From Drechslerella dactyloides (taxonomy: Eukaryota; Ascomycota; Orbiliomycetes; Orbiliales; Orbiliaceae), in NCBI GenBank assembly GCA_020064725.1, contig JAGTWJ010000008.1, forward strand, positions 2,604,001-2,668,000: a stretch of 64,000 nt of DNA, written 5' to 3'. A program made the position numbers and the translations under genes. Below, one piece after another: positions 50,263 through 60,944 of the stretch. The notes beneath the pieces were generated by a model. The model ran no database searches. It was given only the letters and a program-made list of their open reading frames with translations, and was not told the origin of the DNA. Within the stretch, counting starts at the first letter, position 1; the number at the start of each line of letters is the position of its first letter.

Positions 50263-50857
50263 TATTACACTTTAACCTAGATTTTGGGCTGAATACATTT
50301 ATTTTGAAATATCTGACTCTTAGTCACTATTATACAGGGTTCTTAATAGAAGAAGATAGATATATATCAAATATAATAATAACTATTAAAATAGAATATA
50401 TAACAACAATAGTAAATAAACTAGCTATTAAGATACTATAGTTTTTAAGTTGATTAATGGTTCTTTTAGAGAGAAATTATTAATTAAGGGTGAAGTAGGC
50501 TGGTTAAATACATGATGTCTTAATACATGATATAGGGTAATATGTTGATGTATTGTCTGAAGTGCTCCTCTGCTCCTGCTCCTGTCAAGCAGAAGCACGG
50601 GAGCAGGAGCACCTCACGTGATCATGAGTCATCGCGGGTGGCTCTGTTCTGGTAGAAAGATAATACGGGTAATCTTCTTTTATGTGGCGGTGCGGGTTCC
50701 GGCACTGTGCAGTCTCCGTCTGCACAGGCCTGCATCCAGTATAGGAGTCCTTTCCACCGATTGGTACTCCATTACTGTGCGTCCTGTTTGTGTCAGCTTC
50801 TTCTGTGGGGTTTTTGTCTATACAGGATATTTGGGTGTTGCGCTGTTACTTCGTACT
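50263..50857 (+). repeat. LTR-like repeat across the AT/GC border
   Basis: It aligns with the 17916 copy from TATTACACTTTAACC (family TGTTACACTTCAGTCC) to ACAGGATATTTGGGTGTTGC and GTTACTTCG at the end. The first ~200 bases are RIP-mutated and AT-rich like the isochore, while the last ~350 are of normal composition. The middle holds a TGCTCCTCTGCTCCTGCTCC / GGGAGCAGGAGCAC hairpin before CACGTGATC. Confidence 0.6.
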
Positions 50858-50898
50858 ACTTTCCAAATACTACTTTTAGTGAAAATTACACTGGTAGC

Positions 50899-51069
50899 GT
50901 CCAGACCCACCTGCGAGCTGACCCCAGCATGCGAGCTAAAAAAAAAATTGCGCCAAAACTCCCATTTCACACCAAAACCAAAGGGTCCCCTCTACAACTC
51001 ACCCTTGCAAATAATCACGAATACACACTATACACGTTGGGGTCAGCTCGAGGCGGGGTCTTGGGCGGG
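50899..51069. repeat. Imperfect ~30-bp inverted repeat, possible small MITE
   Basis: The left arm at 50899-50926 ends GCGAGCTGACCCCA. The right arm at 51038-51069 is its near complement, starting TGGGGTCAGCTCG. About 110 bp lies between them. No target duplication was recognised. Confidence 0.35.
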
Positions 51070-51303
51070 CTTCGCTTCCTGGGCGAATTGGGATGACTTT
51101 AAGACATTGATTGCTAGGGTGCGCTCGGACTTTTGCGCAGTTGTGAATGCGGTTGGACAATGGCGATGCAGATGTACATTACTTGAGGACACCAATTTCA
51201 GTATGAGTAATACTACCATATTCGACATGACATTTACATGCAGCTATCGTTAGAGATATATCGTGCTGGCAGAATACTTTCCAACGGCCAACCTAGCTTT
51301 CTC

Positions 51304-51858
51304 CTAGAATCGCATTCCACTTTGCACCTCTCTCTGCGCACCTTGCGCACTCGTCTGCGGATTCCAACTATACGCGTTCTCACCTATCCAAATGCTTTGA
51401 GAATTCAGATTTGGCTGCATCGGTGGTGGTGGCGGAAGTGCTGCTTCAACAGCTGCTCTTTTCCTCCTTTCTCGAATAAGCAGCCATACAAGTAATACAA
51501 ACGCTATCGCGGCAACGCCACCTACGGCTCCTCCAACAATAGCTCCTGTGTCGGTAGAGCCGTCGCCGCCGCAATTGGGTGGAACATTGATAACGACCCC
51601 ATTCACTCTGCATAATGCAACTCCATAATCCTCGGCTCGTTGGATATCGTTGTCTTCGCAGGTGGATCTCACGCAGCACGTGGCGGCGTCGATGTAGAGT
51701 GTTGATCGGCAAAGGCATCTGATGTCCTCTTCGGAGCAACTGGATTGGAAGACGGCGTTGGAGAGGCAGGTTTGTGCGCAGGAGGGGAGGGAGACGCTTT
51801 GGGCGGATGTTATGGTGGAAAAGAGAGCGAGGGTGCCGAGATAACTGAGCGGCTTCAT
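51304..51858 (-). CDS. CFEM-domain single-pass membrane protein
   Basis: This is an intact 184-residue frame. It has a signal peptide (about 1-19, ending TSA), a CFEM domain from Cys27 to Cys83, a Gly-rich linker, a membrane segment at about 106-128, a basic stop-transfer RERRKR, and a cytosolic tail with PPPPP and SYSWNPQ-like NAYSWNPQ. The Cys spacing C27-x3-C31-x9-C41-x6-C48-x-C50-x10-C61-C62-x4-C67-x15-C83 fits the CFEM pattern, and Asp45 is at the place used for haem iron in haem-binding members. CFEM proteins are fungal surface proteins in iron/haem capture, adhesion or host sensing. The transmembrane form is typical of Pezizomycotina receptors or anchors rather than the GPI-linked haemophores. 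Upstream sequence has a TTTTAAAA box about 100 bases before the ATG. No intron is needed. It lies next to the AT isochore and has normal base use. Confidence 0.9.
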   Translation of the reverse strand: MKPLSYLGTLALFSTITSAQSVSLPSCAQTCLSNAVFQSSCSEEDIRCLCRSTLYIDAATCCVRSTCEDNDIQRAEDYGVALCRVNGVVINVPPNCGGDGSTDTGAIVGGAVGGVAAIAFVLLVWLLIRERRKRAAVEAALPPPPPMQPNLNSQSIWIGENAYSWNPQTSAQGAQREVQSGMRF

Positions 51859-52651
51859 GGCTATTGGGTGAGACTACAAAGTATCGTGCAAGGAAGTGAT
51901 TAATGGTGACACTCTGTTTGAACCCCTTTAGTCCAGGTTAGAAATCCTCCTCTCCTTTTAAAATCTCCGATCTTTTCAGCCGCAGCTTTGAGTTTCTTCG
52001 AGGCCACCACAAAATGTATCAGAGCGCAAGTACTCAGAAAAATCGGGTTGCGAGAGAGTGAGAAGACCCCAAAGTTGCCTCATCACCTGCCCACCATCGA
52101 ACCGTTACGTCATCTAGTATCTTGGGACTATGATCTAATAGAGTACATATGGAGCCCTTGTCGAAGAGGTGCCCCCTCTGCGAGGCCGCGAAACAATTCA
52201 ACAATGGTAACCACTCTTCTGTGTGTGTAAAGCTGTGGAGCATGTTTGGTTTGTAGCGGTTGACTTAAATGATACCGGTTTCAAGAGAGAAAGAAAACAT
52301 TGTGCTCCTCGCGGAAGGATCCACTAGAATATTTGTGATGCTGCGGCTGGGATTCCCACCATCAAATTATCAGCCGACCTGAGCATCCAAATTTGGCTTG
52401 CGGTTGGCGCAAAGTCAGCCAATAGATAGTACTGCAATTATACAAGCTGTGAATTTACACACCTTCAGCACACTAGCGGCTTCCAAACACGGCACACTAG
52501 CGGCTTCCAGACACAGCTTTAACCAGCTCGTGTTGCACATACTTTCTGCCTGCCAACCGCCTGTAATTGGAATACTTAAGGAATCTCTTACCACTTGGTT
52601 ACTAAGAACCCGAACATCCACAGCAGCATCGAGATATAAACCTTCCCCGCG
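51859..52651. other. Promoter side of the CFEM gene and gap
   Basis: The first ~150 bases likely hold the promoter of the minus-strand CFEM gene. A 24-bp direct duplication lies at 52468-52514. No other gene is supported. Confidence 0.4.
52468..52514 (+). repeat. Tandem duplication, 24-bp period
   Basis: GCACACTAGCGGCTTCCAAA and the following CAC recur 24 bases later with one A/G change. Confidence 0.75.
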
Positions 52652-52963
52652 ATGATTCAAGGATCTCTTCTTACCCGCTGGGTTCTCATTTACTCTAGTT
52701 TTCTTGCCCTCGCGAACTCTGAATCCATCCTTCTTCCTCGAGATGAACAGGGGCATTCTAGTTGGTTTGAGTTTCGGATGTGCTTCTTGCTTCGCGATGT
52801 TCGTCTCAGATGCTGGATGCCCAACTATCAGCGTATGCTTTCTACGCCGAGGTCCCGAAAGACAGAAGCTGAAAGAAGGCTGGGAGATATATTCCAGGCT
52901 TGTACGTCCGCTTCCATTATTCTGGGAGTGTGTCTGGTGATGAACTTGCATACAGATTTTTGA
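52652..52963 (+). CDS. Hypothetical small protein with signal-like start
   Basis: This is a 103-codon frame from an ATG. Its first ~23 residues (MIQGSLLTRWVLIYSSFLAL..) look like a signal peptide or anchor, and the remainder is Arg/Cys-containing without a known motif. A 183-codon frame on the opposite strand covers the same DNA, so neither is secure. If real, it could be a small secreted protein. It could equally be chance. Confidence 0.22.
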   Translation: MIQGSLLTRWVLIYSSFLALANSESILLPRDEQGHSSWFEFRMCFLLRDVRLRCWMPNYQRMLSTPRSRKTEAERRLGDIFQACTSASIILGVCLVMNLHTDF

Positions 52964-55900
52964 CAATGATGAAACTGCAGGTCTACCCAGCGAATGTAGT
53001 CAAACAGACAGTGATCGTATTTTAGACGACAACATTCGCGAAGTCTGTACTTCGAATCTAAAAGATATTCCCTTAAGCTATATCAGATAATAAATATGAA
53101 GAACACCACAACCATTACTCTCCATAATCCCAAAATAAGCATCAGGTAGACCGAATATACCATCTTTACAACCAATCAGCCGGACAAAATTCTAGAAAAA
53201 AGCACCAGTAACTGTATAGAAAAATTCAGTAGACACAACAAAATTATTAACTAAATTAACTACACACATTGTGAGTTGATAGATGGGGCCCAGGCCTACT
53301 TTTTGTTTTGATATTGCTTGGGGTTCTTCTCTTTCATGTTCGCCCCTGGCACGCATTTCTTTTCTTTCTGGGATGCATCATTCATGCCGCGCTGGAGCGC
53401 ATTGATCTTGTTGTTCTTTTGGATATACTCATAATCTTAATGCATCCTATTCCCTCTATTACATTCATCTATACCCAATGCTCCGGCTATATCGTGCATG
53501 CTCTGGTACTGCTTGATAGCCGGGTAGACGCTCGATTCCTATCCGCCATTGGATACCTCGTGGCTTCACACAAAACTTACAACATCTTCTTACAAATGGC
53601 AAGCATAAGACTTGGATCTAAAGTCCTGCCCGTCGACCAACAGACATTAAGGAACTGAAATAACAAAAATTAAATATAAGCCATAATCCAGATAACCCAT
53701 ACTCTATCAGCAGAGAAAACACTTCCCTTCACATTGACATTTACCTCTGTTGAAGTTGTTGCGTCAGTGGCTACAGCTGTCATGCACCGCAGAGCTGTAG
53801 TATAGGGTAGGCGTGCTATATGGTGAAGCTGCTATATAGGTATGTAGGCCTTAAGAAGTTGTATATCTTGATGGTTGGGCCTACTGTCGTTATAGTAGCC
53901 CTACATATATATATGGGTGCCTACACAGCAGTGGCATGCGCTGGTGGTGGGCCATAGGCCTACCAGCGGCCATGCTGCTTCAGCAGTGACCTGCACATAT
54001 TGTGCTGCTGGGTATTGCTATGCTTCAACAACTATATATAATGAATATAATACAAACTTGTTTATTACATCTAAAATTTATTATAATAAGAACTCTATTT
54101 TAAATTAATATTTTAAAGCCTTCTAACAAAGTAATTGATTCCCTTATATACACCGAGACTTCCCCGAGGGTGTAGGCCTAGAAATAAACTATTACTGTGT
54201 TGATCCTAACCTTTTAAGACCGTTCTCGCACAAAAAAATCTCGTGATATGTTCCATGATTCATATAAATCCTCGAACAATTTTATTCCCTACTCTCGACG
54301 GTACAGACCCGGCTGTCTACGTTACGGAGTCCCGAAGTTTCTGTTTGCTATTCATTCTGTTTAAACTTAAAGAACATCACTCGATACATTATGAGTAGTG
54401 ACTGAAATATGTATTTTTTTGTCCTTTTGCCAGAGGAGATATTCGAAAATGAAGAATTGGAACTGAGGTATGGGCTGATAATGTTCTCAACCGTCTTAGT
54501 GCGTCTACCACCACCAGAAAACTCTTCACCAATTTCATCAGATTTATCTTCATTTTTAATAGTAGTGGTAGAACTATTTGTATTAGTATGGCTAGAAGCA
54601 ACTATAAGAATAGCTGTATTGGTATTTTTTTATCTAGGAATGTGGTGTAGGGATTAGGAAAGATATTTAATAAAGTTTAGGGAAAACTTATTATTTGTTA
54701 AATTGATTAAAATACTAGAATAAGCTTCTCTATGAGATATAAAAATTCCAAAGATAGTGGTTGAAATAGATAACTTCCTAGGCTACTTAATGTTAGGTGA
54801 ATAACTTAACTAGGCTATTTGAGAAAGTAAGGGCATATTTAACCCAGTGTGGAACCAGATGAACCGAAGAGTGTAGTATATCTTGATCCAAATTTATCCA
54901 AGGTTCTAAACACTATATGCGTTGTTGGTTGGTGTTGTTTGTTGGAAAAGCAAAGGTAACATTGCGAGAATAACTTACAATCTGGGGTACCACCAGTAGA
55001 GGTATCCAAAGGGGATGCCTCTCAACTTAGCAATGGCAACCTTGGCTGCCTAGGCATGCTCGTCACCCCAAGCTTGGATGTGAGCTATATTGTAAGAATT
55101 TATACAAATAGCATCTAGAAAATTCGCTAGTTATAGTTATTGAGGATATAATCAAATTGGGAAAAAGGATGGTGTTCAATTGTATAATATATTTGGAGTT
55201 GATGTTAATAACATTATTCTTTAGCTTTGTAATAATAGTATTAATTTTTTGGTTGGTAGGGCCTGGGATATTAATTAGTTGGGGAAGATAAGATGGTTTT
55301 TTGGGAGGAATAATAATATCTGTGGTTGTTGGAGTTGCTGAGTTGATGATTGTAGTTAAAGTATTATCTATAGAAAAGTTTAGAGTTAGTATTATTTTAT
55401 ATTATATTAATAAGTAAATAGAAGGTGGTAATTTATGAGTAGCTGTAGTTGTAAGTAAGGTATGAATAAACTTTATTTTGATATTTCTTGGTATAGTTGT
55501 TGGATTGTTTATTAATGTTAACATTAGATAAAAGCCAGGAGGTAGAGGGTTCTTCGGCCTTTATTTATAAACTGTATTACATTATGACACGCAATCTCTG
55601 ACCATATCGTGAGCTACCCTACTGAGGATATAACCGTGGAATGGTACAACAAAAGCGTCTGGCCATTGGCTCCGTGCGAATTTTCAGCCGTACATGCATG
55701 CGCCATGTGGGATCTGGATTTACAGTGTCATTTAACAGCAAGAAATTCGAAAACTATAAGCTAAGTTTAAAGAGAGGATGTAAGTATAATTATTTTTGGA
55801 GATGGTTTTTATGTGGTGTTTCTTTGGTGGATGGCACTTCTGATTAGATATTACTTTTTTAAAAATGTAATAAGGATCATCCTTAATCTTATGATTGTAT

Positions 55901-57229
55901 ATTAATGAATCAATATTGGTGCGTATTTACTTGTAGGTTCAGAAAGTTAGTGGAATAAGCTGTTTTGCAAAACTAGCGAGCCTTGCTGTGACATGCCGCT
56001 AAGGAATATTCATCCAATTAGAGAATGAGCCAACGTTGCAGCGCATTGACCTGAAAGATATCAAAATATACTAGAAACGAGCCGTGTTGTAAAGCTGCCT
56101 AACCCCGGTGGAGCACTACGCTAAGAATGTTCATCCAATTAGAGAATGAGCCAACGTTGCAGCGCATTGATCTGAAGGATATCAAAATTCAAGCCTGCAG
56201 TATATTTGGTAAATAGCAGCTTCAAAGACTATTGGATACTAATATAGGTATCTATGTTAAAGATATCCTAAATTTAAAGACGATGTAACATGGATATCAA
56301 TATGCATATCAGAAGTGATTTGCACTTGTGTGTGTGTTGTTCAACATGTACAGATATACAGGTGATCATACAGATATGTGCAGCTATCCTATAACACTAC
56401 TTTCGCAAGCTAGTAGAGTCTATAAATAACAAAATTTAGCAGTTATTAAAGCAAAAAACTAGTATCTACACTTTTAACCTATGAACTATTAGAAACCAAT
56501 GCTCCAGTACTTTAAAGTTAAAGGCAGGGGTGGCGGTACAGACTATGTGGAGAAGTAGTGTTAGGGTATGATGTTCAGTATCTAGATTGGTGGTATAAGA
56601 ATATCTGAATCCTAGGAGGTATGGCTGTGTAATACATATGCTCAGTTTTTATCTGGATGCTATGGGATAAACAGGGCCTTGTCGTGTAAATACATAGCAG
56701 CTAGCGCAGCATGGATGCCTGTGTTTTCTGTCTTGTGCCAAAATAGCGCGATGTTGATGGAGTCGTAGTTCTCCATACACCCAACCCAAGTCGTAAAACG
56801 AAGAATGCTAGTTGCGAGCCCCCTTGCGAGTTCGTAGCGATTTTAAGGTTAGGGAAGGGCCTGCCTGAGTCTCGTAAGAGGGTATTGTATAGACTAGCCA
56901 GCGGCTTTACAACAGCTCCAGCAGACAGTTAAAAGAGATCCAAACCGTGATAAGATTCATGATCTTAAACCAACCCAAGTAATTGAGAATGCTAATACCA
57001 TATATCAGGGATTCAGCTACCAACAGTATAGCAAGACTGTCAATACATGCCCTTGTTAGTTTCGTTTCTATATGGCCTGGGTCAGCTGGCTTTCATTCTA
57101 TTAGTACCATAGATACTTCCTACTACTAGGGTATGTAAATTTAGCAAGGGTACGCTGGCTAGACGAGGAGTCTTGAAGGTATTGGGGCAAAGTATTGATG
57201 CTAACAGGCTGGCAGATTTAGATCTAGGT
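52964..57229. other. Gene-poor stretch with weak coding traces and repeats
   Basis: No intact gene is supported. A minus-strand trace at 54975-55083 (WGDEHA, a TAG stop, then AAKVAIAKLRGIPFGYLYWW) is followed by a GTAAGT donor. Another at about 54409-54657 is Ser/Thr/Asn-rich (SSHTNTNSSTTTIKNEDKSD). They may be exons of one decayed gene. A palindrome (TGGTGGGCCATAGGCCTACCA-like) lies at about 53939-53965. 54660-55560 is AT-rich with mild strand skew. Confidence 0.35.
55997..56188 (+). repeat. Direct repeat of ~70 bp, 122-bp period
   Basis: The units 55997-56067 and 56119-56188 share TTCATCCAATTAGAGAATGA and GAGCCAACGTTGCAGCGCAT with few changes. The spacer between them is not repeated. Confidence 0.75.
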
Positions 57230-57720
57230 GTGGCGCACTCGTGATCCCTTTGAAGGAATTCAACTCAGCGATCTTGATGTCTTCGTCCTGGAGAATGGCT
57301 TTTAACGGCAGTCCCTGATTGATGTCGCCATAAAGTTCGCTATTTTGGGAGCTCAGCTCTGCGGCTTTTCTGAACTCAAGGGTTGCATTTCAAAGGTCCT
57401 GGAGAGAATATACTTCGCACGCGGTGCGGATGGCCTCCGACGACCGACTGAATTCACAGCCTTGTATCCTTTCAGCTTTAGGAGGCTATAAAGGCCGTTA
57501 TTGAAAGCTTTTGGATCGCCGATGAGTGATTCGAACTTCGCTTTTTATCCATGAAAGTATACTTGAACTTGGAAGGAAAGGCTTGTTTCCTCGGTCTGGT
57601 GACCTCCCCGCCAAAGAAATTCTGGTCTTGATGAGAATCCGGGCTTGTAATTTGTGACTGTTAAGCCGTATTTTAGGAAGCTCCTCCGTGTTATGAAGCA
57701 ATATTTACATCTCTCAAAGG
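57230..57720 (-). pseudogene. HeLo-like (prion-forming/NLR N-terminal) domain remnant
   Basis: One minus-strand frame reads FLKYGLTVTNYK, then after a TAA stop KAKFESLIGDPKAFNNGLYS and LLKLKG. The last part resembles the end of fungal HeLo domains (DKxKFExLIxxLxxFNDGLxSLL). A frameshift near 57470 leads to NATLEFRKAAELSSQ and LKAILQDEDIKIAELNSFKG, which also look coding. HeLo domains sit at the N terminus of fungal NLRs and form membrane-active helices in incompatibility reactions. Here the frame is broken several times and no downstream NACHT or repeat domain is seen. The identification rests on a short motif by eye. Confidence 0.4.
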
Positions 57721-58319
57721 AGGCCAGAGATGCTCTCGTGTAACTCAGCGTTCTGTAGGGCAACGACCAATGACCTCGCTCTAACCCCCCCAAAACCGGC
57801 CCTAGGCTTCAGATCTGCTCAATTCAAAATCTCCAATATATCACAGAGGAATCTTCGTTAAGGCTTCGCGCTGTGGCTATAAACTGGTACCTTTGAACTG
57901 CTGTCGTGAAGGGCGGAGCCCAACCACGCCGATCGTAAGGTCCACCACCTGAACAATAGGTATCGCCAACAGTATAACTAGCTCTTGAGATTTGGTGAGG
58001 ATGGGAAGATAATGATACGAGAGTCAATACAAGGCTGAGGAATTTTAAGAGATAAAAGGTGTGGTCTGGGCATCATGTAAATGCAAATTGGGCTTGAGTG
58101 CAGCCAACGATCTCAGCCTTGAGGAACCATTAAATATCCACCAAGCTCCATACAAAGCTGATATCGACACATGTCGAAGTGATTGGCATCGTTCGCGGAG
58201 ATATAAAAGCTGAGAATATCTTGATCTTTGATATCTGGCGAAGATCAGCGACTTTAGCTGCGTCGTCTTTCCAGCCTCATTCCGCTTCTGTGGCCAATTC
58301 TGCTCCAGACTTGCGAAAA
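57721..58319 (-). other. Decayed stretch between helicase and HeLo-like remnants
   Basis: Minus-strand frames of 67-95 codons continue the open character (LMHGLIFASLEQNW near 58330-58290, a weak match to the region after motif Ia in RecQ helicases), but no later helicase motif such as DECH is found. Confidence 0.3.
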
Positions 58320-59339
58320 TCAAGCCGTGCATGAGGTCGCCGGATGCAGCGCTGTCCTAGCGGCTGTTTGTATACCCAGCTCCAAGGTCTTCTTCATCAT
58401 GTCGTCCTGGAGCGCTCTGAAGGAAACTATGACAACCATATACTTGGAACCCATGAGACAGAAAAGCACTTGAAATGGCAGTGATTTGCCTCTGCTGGTT
58501 GGCAGTACAGCTAAGACTTGGGTCATTCCTGTTACTGTGTGCTCCAGAGCAATCCTCCATTCTGGACACCAGTATCTGGTGGTCTCAGTCTTGAACAGAA
58601 ACTGGACCTTCTTGTCAACTTCCTTTATGGTCCATCAGAGGTGAATGGTAACGGACTTGAGAGAACTTTTGGGCCGGCTGTAAACTAAAGTGCTGGATTT
58701 GCTCTGGGCCTGCTTGGAACTGATGGTGGAACTGTACAACTTGGTGTTGGGCAGCTGGTGATGCTGGCAGATCTTCAACCATTGCTGCCAGATTGTATAG
58801 TACTGGTATGATCTACTAAGTTTTTTTTGCTCTTGGCATAACTTATATCCAACTGTATGCTGTAAGCTCTCTTGACTGTTGTTGTGGAGTGGGACCCCAA
58901 CTGATTTCAAGGATCTGAGTCCTCAAAACCACCCATTTCATCTTTGCTCTTGGACTTGTTATCTTTAAAGCCTATATTGTCCTGGTGAGTCTTAGACAGA
59001 TGGGTGGCAATAGTGATGCTTATTTGGTGCTGGCTTTGAATAGACAGCTCAGGTAAACCGTATTGTATGGTCTCCTGTCTTAGCAGTTCAGTCAGCTCCG
59101 AGCTGTGCCCCCTGCTTACTCTCCTGGCCCACAAGTAGATCAGGAACAGGGCCTCGCTGGCTTTGGTTGTGATGTCTGGCATCCGGATCTTGGGTGCGAG
59201 GGTCCACCAGAGGCCGAGGTAACAGATGGGGATGACGAAAACCAAAAAAGTTGGCAACCATCTGACCCAGATGCGGGGGGCAGGCCGCGGTGCACGTATC
59301 TGATCTTGGTCAACTCTCTGATGTAGGTTTGGTTGGGGT
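58320..59339 (-). pseudogene. RecQ-type helicase remnant, telomere-linked-helicase-like
   Basis: The minus strand reads WVRWLPTFLVF..., then SELTELLRQETIQYGLPELS (58907-59257). The frame then shifts to LPNTKLYSSTI (58635-58910) and, after a TGA where CGA is likely, reaches the helicase entry. That entry shows PEWRIALEHTVTG, TQVLAVLPTSRGKS (Walker A; family LPTGxGKS), GSKYMVVIVSFRALQDDM (motif Ia) and LELGI. Order and spacing match the long fungal RecQ-like proteins that occur near telomeres and in repeat-rich DNA. Motif II and everything after it are lost. At least one frameshift and one stop break it. It may come from a subtelomeric helicase or a helicase-carrying mobile element. Confidence 0.58.
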
Positions 59340-59825
59340 TGCTCCAGGCTTACCTCTGCTGCTGAGTTAGGCTTTGGCTCTTATGGTAGCAGATGCTATA
59401 AGAATGGAGCCGTCGTAGACGAACAAGATCCTGAGGCTTCGGTTGTTCGAATAACAGGTACTCAGGACCTCGGAGCCACGAGCCGGTTGCTCAGCGCAGA
59501 TGTAAACCAAGAGTAGAACCAGGCTTAGAAACTCTTCAACCGTCCGTAATTATCGTATCCCAATTTCGGAGTAGGTTGTCGGGGTTGTAGGTGTCTGTGC
59601 AGCATACTCAGACGATTATATGAGTGGCGGTCACATAATACACTATATTTTATGTGTGTATGAAGGAGGTGTAAGTATAAATGACTGAATATGAGTGTAA
59701 CTATGCAAGTGTGAGTGTGAGTGGGAATGAGAAATGTGTGAATGAGAGACAGTGTGTGAATGAGAGAGTGTGCGAGAGTGTGTGAGAGTGTGCATGATTG
59801 TGCGTGTAAGTGTAAGTGTGGGTGT

Positions 59826-59857
<32 letters not shown>

Positions 59858-60295
59858 TAGAGTGTGTGAGAGCACATGGATATAGCAGTATAGTATTCGT
59901 GGAAAACAGCCCTTTTAATATTCCAGCTTATATTTGGTTATAGCTCTAAACGACCCGGGCACTGCTCCCTTCAAGTTAGAATAGTAAAGCCGTTATCCTG
60001 TTAGTGGCGAGGTATGTATAAGGGTTTGTGTATATGAGTGTTAGAGAGGAGGTCGTGAATTTAGTTTGAAAAAGATTCCGGGGTACCCTGTGATGACACA
60101 AGATGTAAAATTGTGTTTGGTGGTGCATCCTGTGAATATACTGTGAACAGGAATGGTGGCTAAACTCTAAGTTAACTAATAGAGATGGCATCTATATAGG
60201 GTAGATGCTCTGAAGAAGGAAGTCACTAAATTTAGGCAGCGGAGCCTAAAATAAAGCTCTCGAACTCCTAGAGGAAGGGTACGCCATTAATTTTA
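59340..60295. other. Gap with TG-rich simple repeat
   Basis: It holds the simple repeat at 59639-59878 and no supported gene. Confidence 0.4.
59639..59878 (+). repeat. TG/TGAG-rich microsatellite
   Basis: It is a long low-complexity run of GTGTGAGAGTG-like units with a pure GT core near 59834-59856. Confidence 0.85.
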
Positions 60296-60480
60296 CTCTG
60301 TGAGCTTCGGAAGTCTGAATCTGGGTGCTTCCTTATCCTGGGTCTGCGGGTTGCGTTGCGTCATTTGGTTTTTCTTCCAACCACAGTATTGCCTGGATGT
60401 TTCCTATGGTCATTCTGAGGGCTCCTCCAGCCGCCTGGATTTCTGCTTGAAGTTCTTTCTGCTGAGATTGCTTCGTTACA
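60296..60480 (-). repeat. Dispersed repeat starting TGTAACGAAGC, copy 3
   Basis: It is nearly identical to copies at 5114 and 6110 and is 55 kb away from them. It lies about 130 bases before an LTR-like repeat fragment. All three main copies therefore neighbour LTR-like sequence. Confidence 0.6.
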
Positions 60481-60612
60481 AAATATATATATTAATAAAA
60501 TCAGCAATATCGTAAGAAGTTTTAAGTTTTCAAATATTAATTTTATATAATAAAATTGGAAAAAAATATTTAATAAAATTTAATCTATTACCTCTATTAT
60601 ATTTCTCCCTGA

Positions 60613-60944
60613 GCAGAGCCACTCGCGATGACTCACGATCACGTGAACGCAACACATCAACACATTACCATCCAACTATGTATCAGACATCATGTATTTA
60701 ACCAGCCTGCTTCACCCTTGAATTGATGGCTTCTCTCTTTGGGAACCATCGGTCAACTTCTCAAACTATAGTATTCTAACAGCCAGCCTATTTACTATCG
60801 TTGTTGTATACTCTATTCCCACAGCCACTATTGTATTCAGTCTATACTTATCTCCCCCCATTAAGAACCCCGTACAGTAGCGACTGAGAGTCAGAGACTT
60901 CAGAGTGAAGTGCGTTCAGCCCGGACCTGGGTTGAACTGTAACA
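60613..60944 (-). repeat. LTR-like repeat, 5' part, minus orientation
   Basis: Read on the minus strand it starts TGTTACAGTTCAACCCAGG at 60944 and continues through GATAAGTATAGACTG, AGGCTGGTTAAATACATGAT and CACGTGATCGTGAGTCATCG. It stops near 60613, so the last third is missing. RIP is slight. Confidence 0.65.

Noticed and set aside
50618..51253. 211-codon open frame on the + strand
   Set aside because: It runs through the 3' half of an LTR-like repeat and the adjoining inverted repeat; no domain character.
52415..52966. 183-codon minus-strand frame
   Set aside because: It contains the 24-bp duplication as LEAASV repeats, has no domain, and competes with an opposite frame; probably chance.
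53308..53658. 116-codon hydrophobic frame on the + strand
   Set aside because: It starts at TTG, has no recognisable family and no exon partner; not strong enough to call.
57824..58027. Frame with a signal-peptide-like start
   Set aside because: It lies between helicase and HeLo-like remnants on the same strand and has no ending domain; likely a decayed linker.
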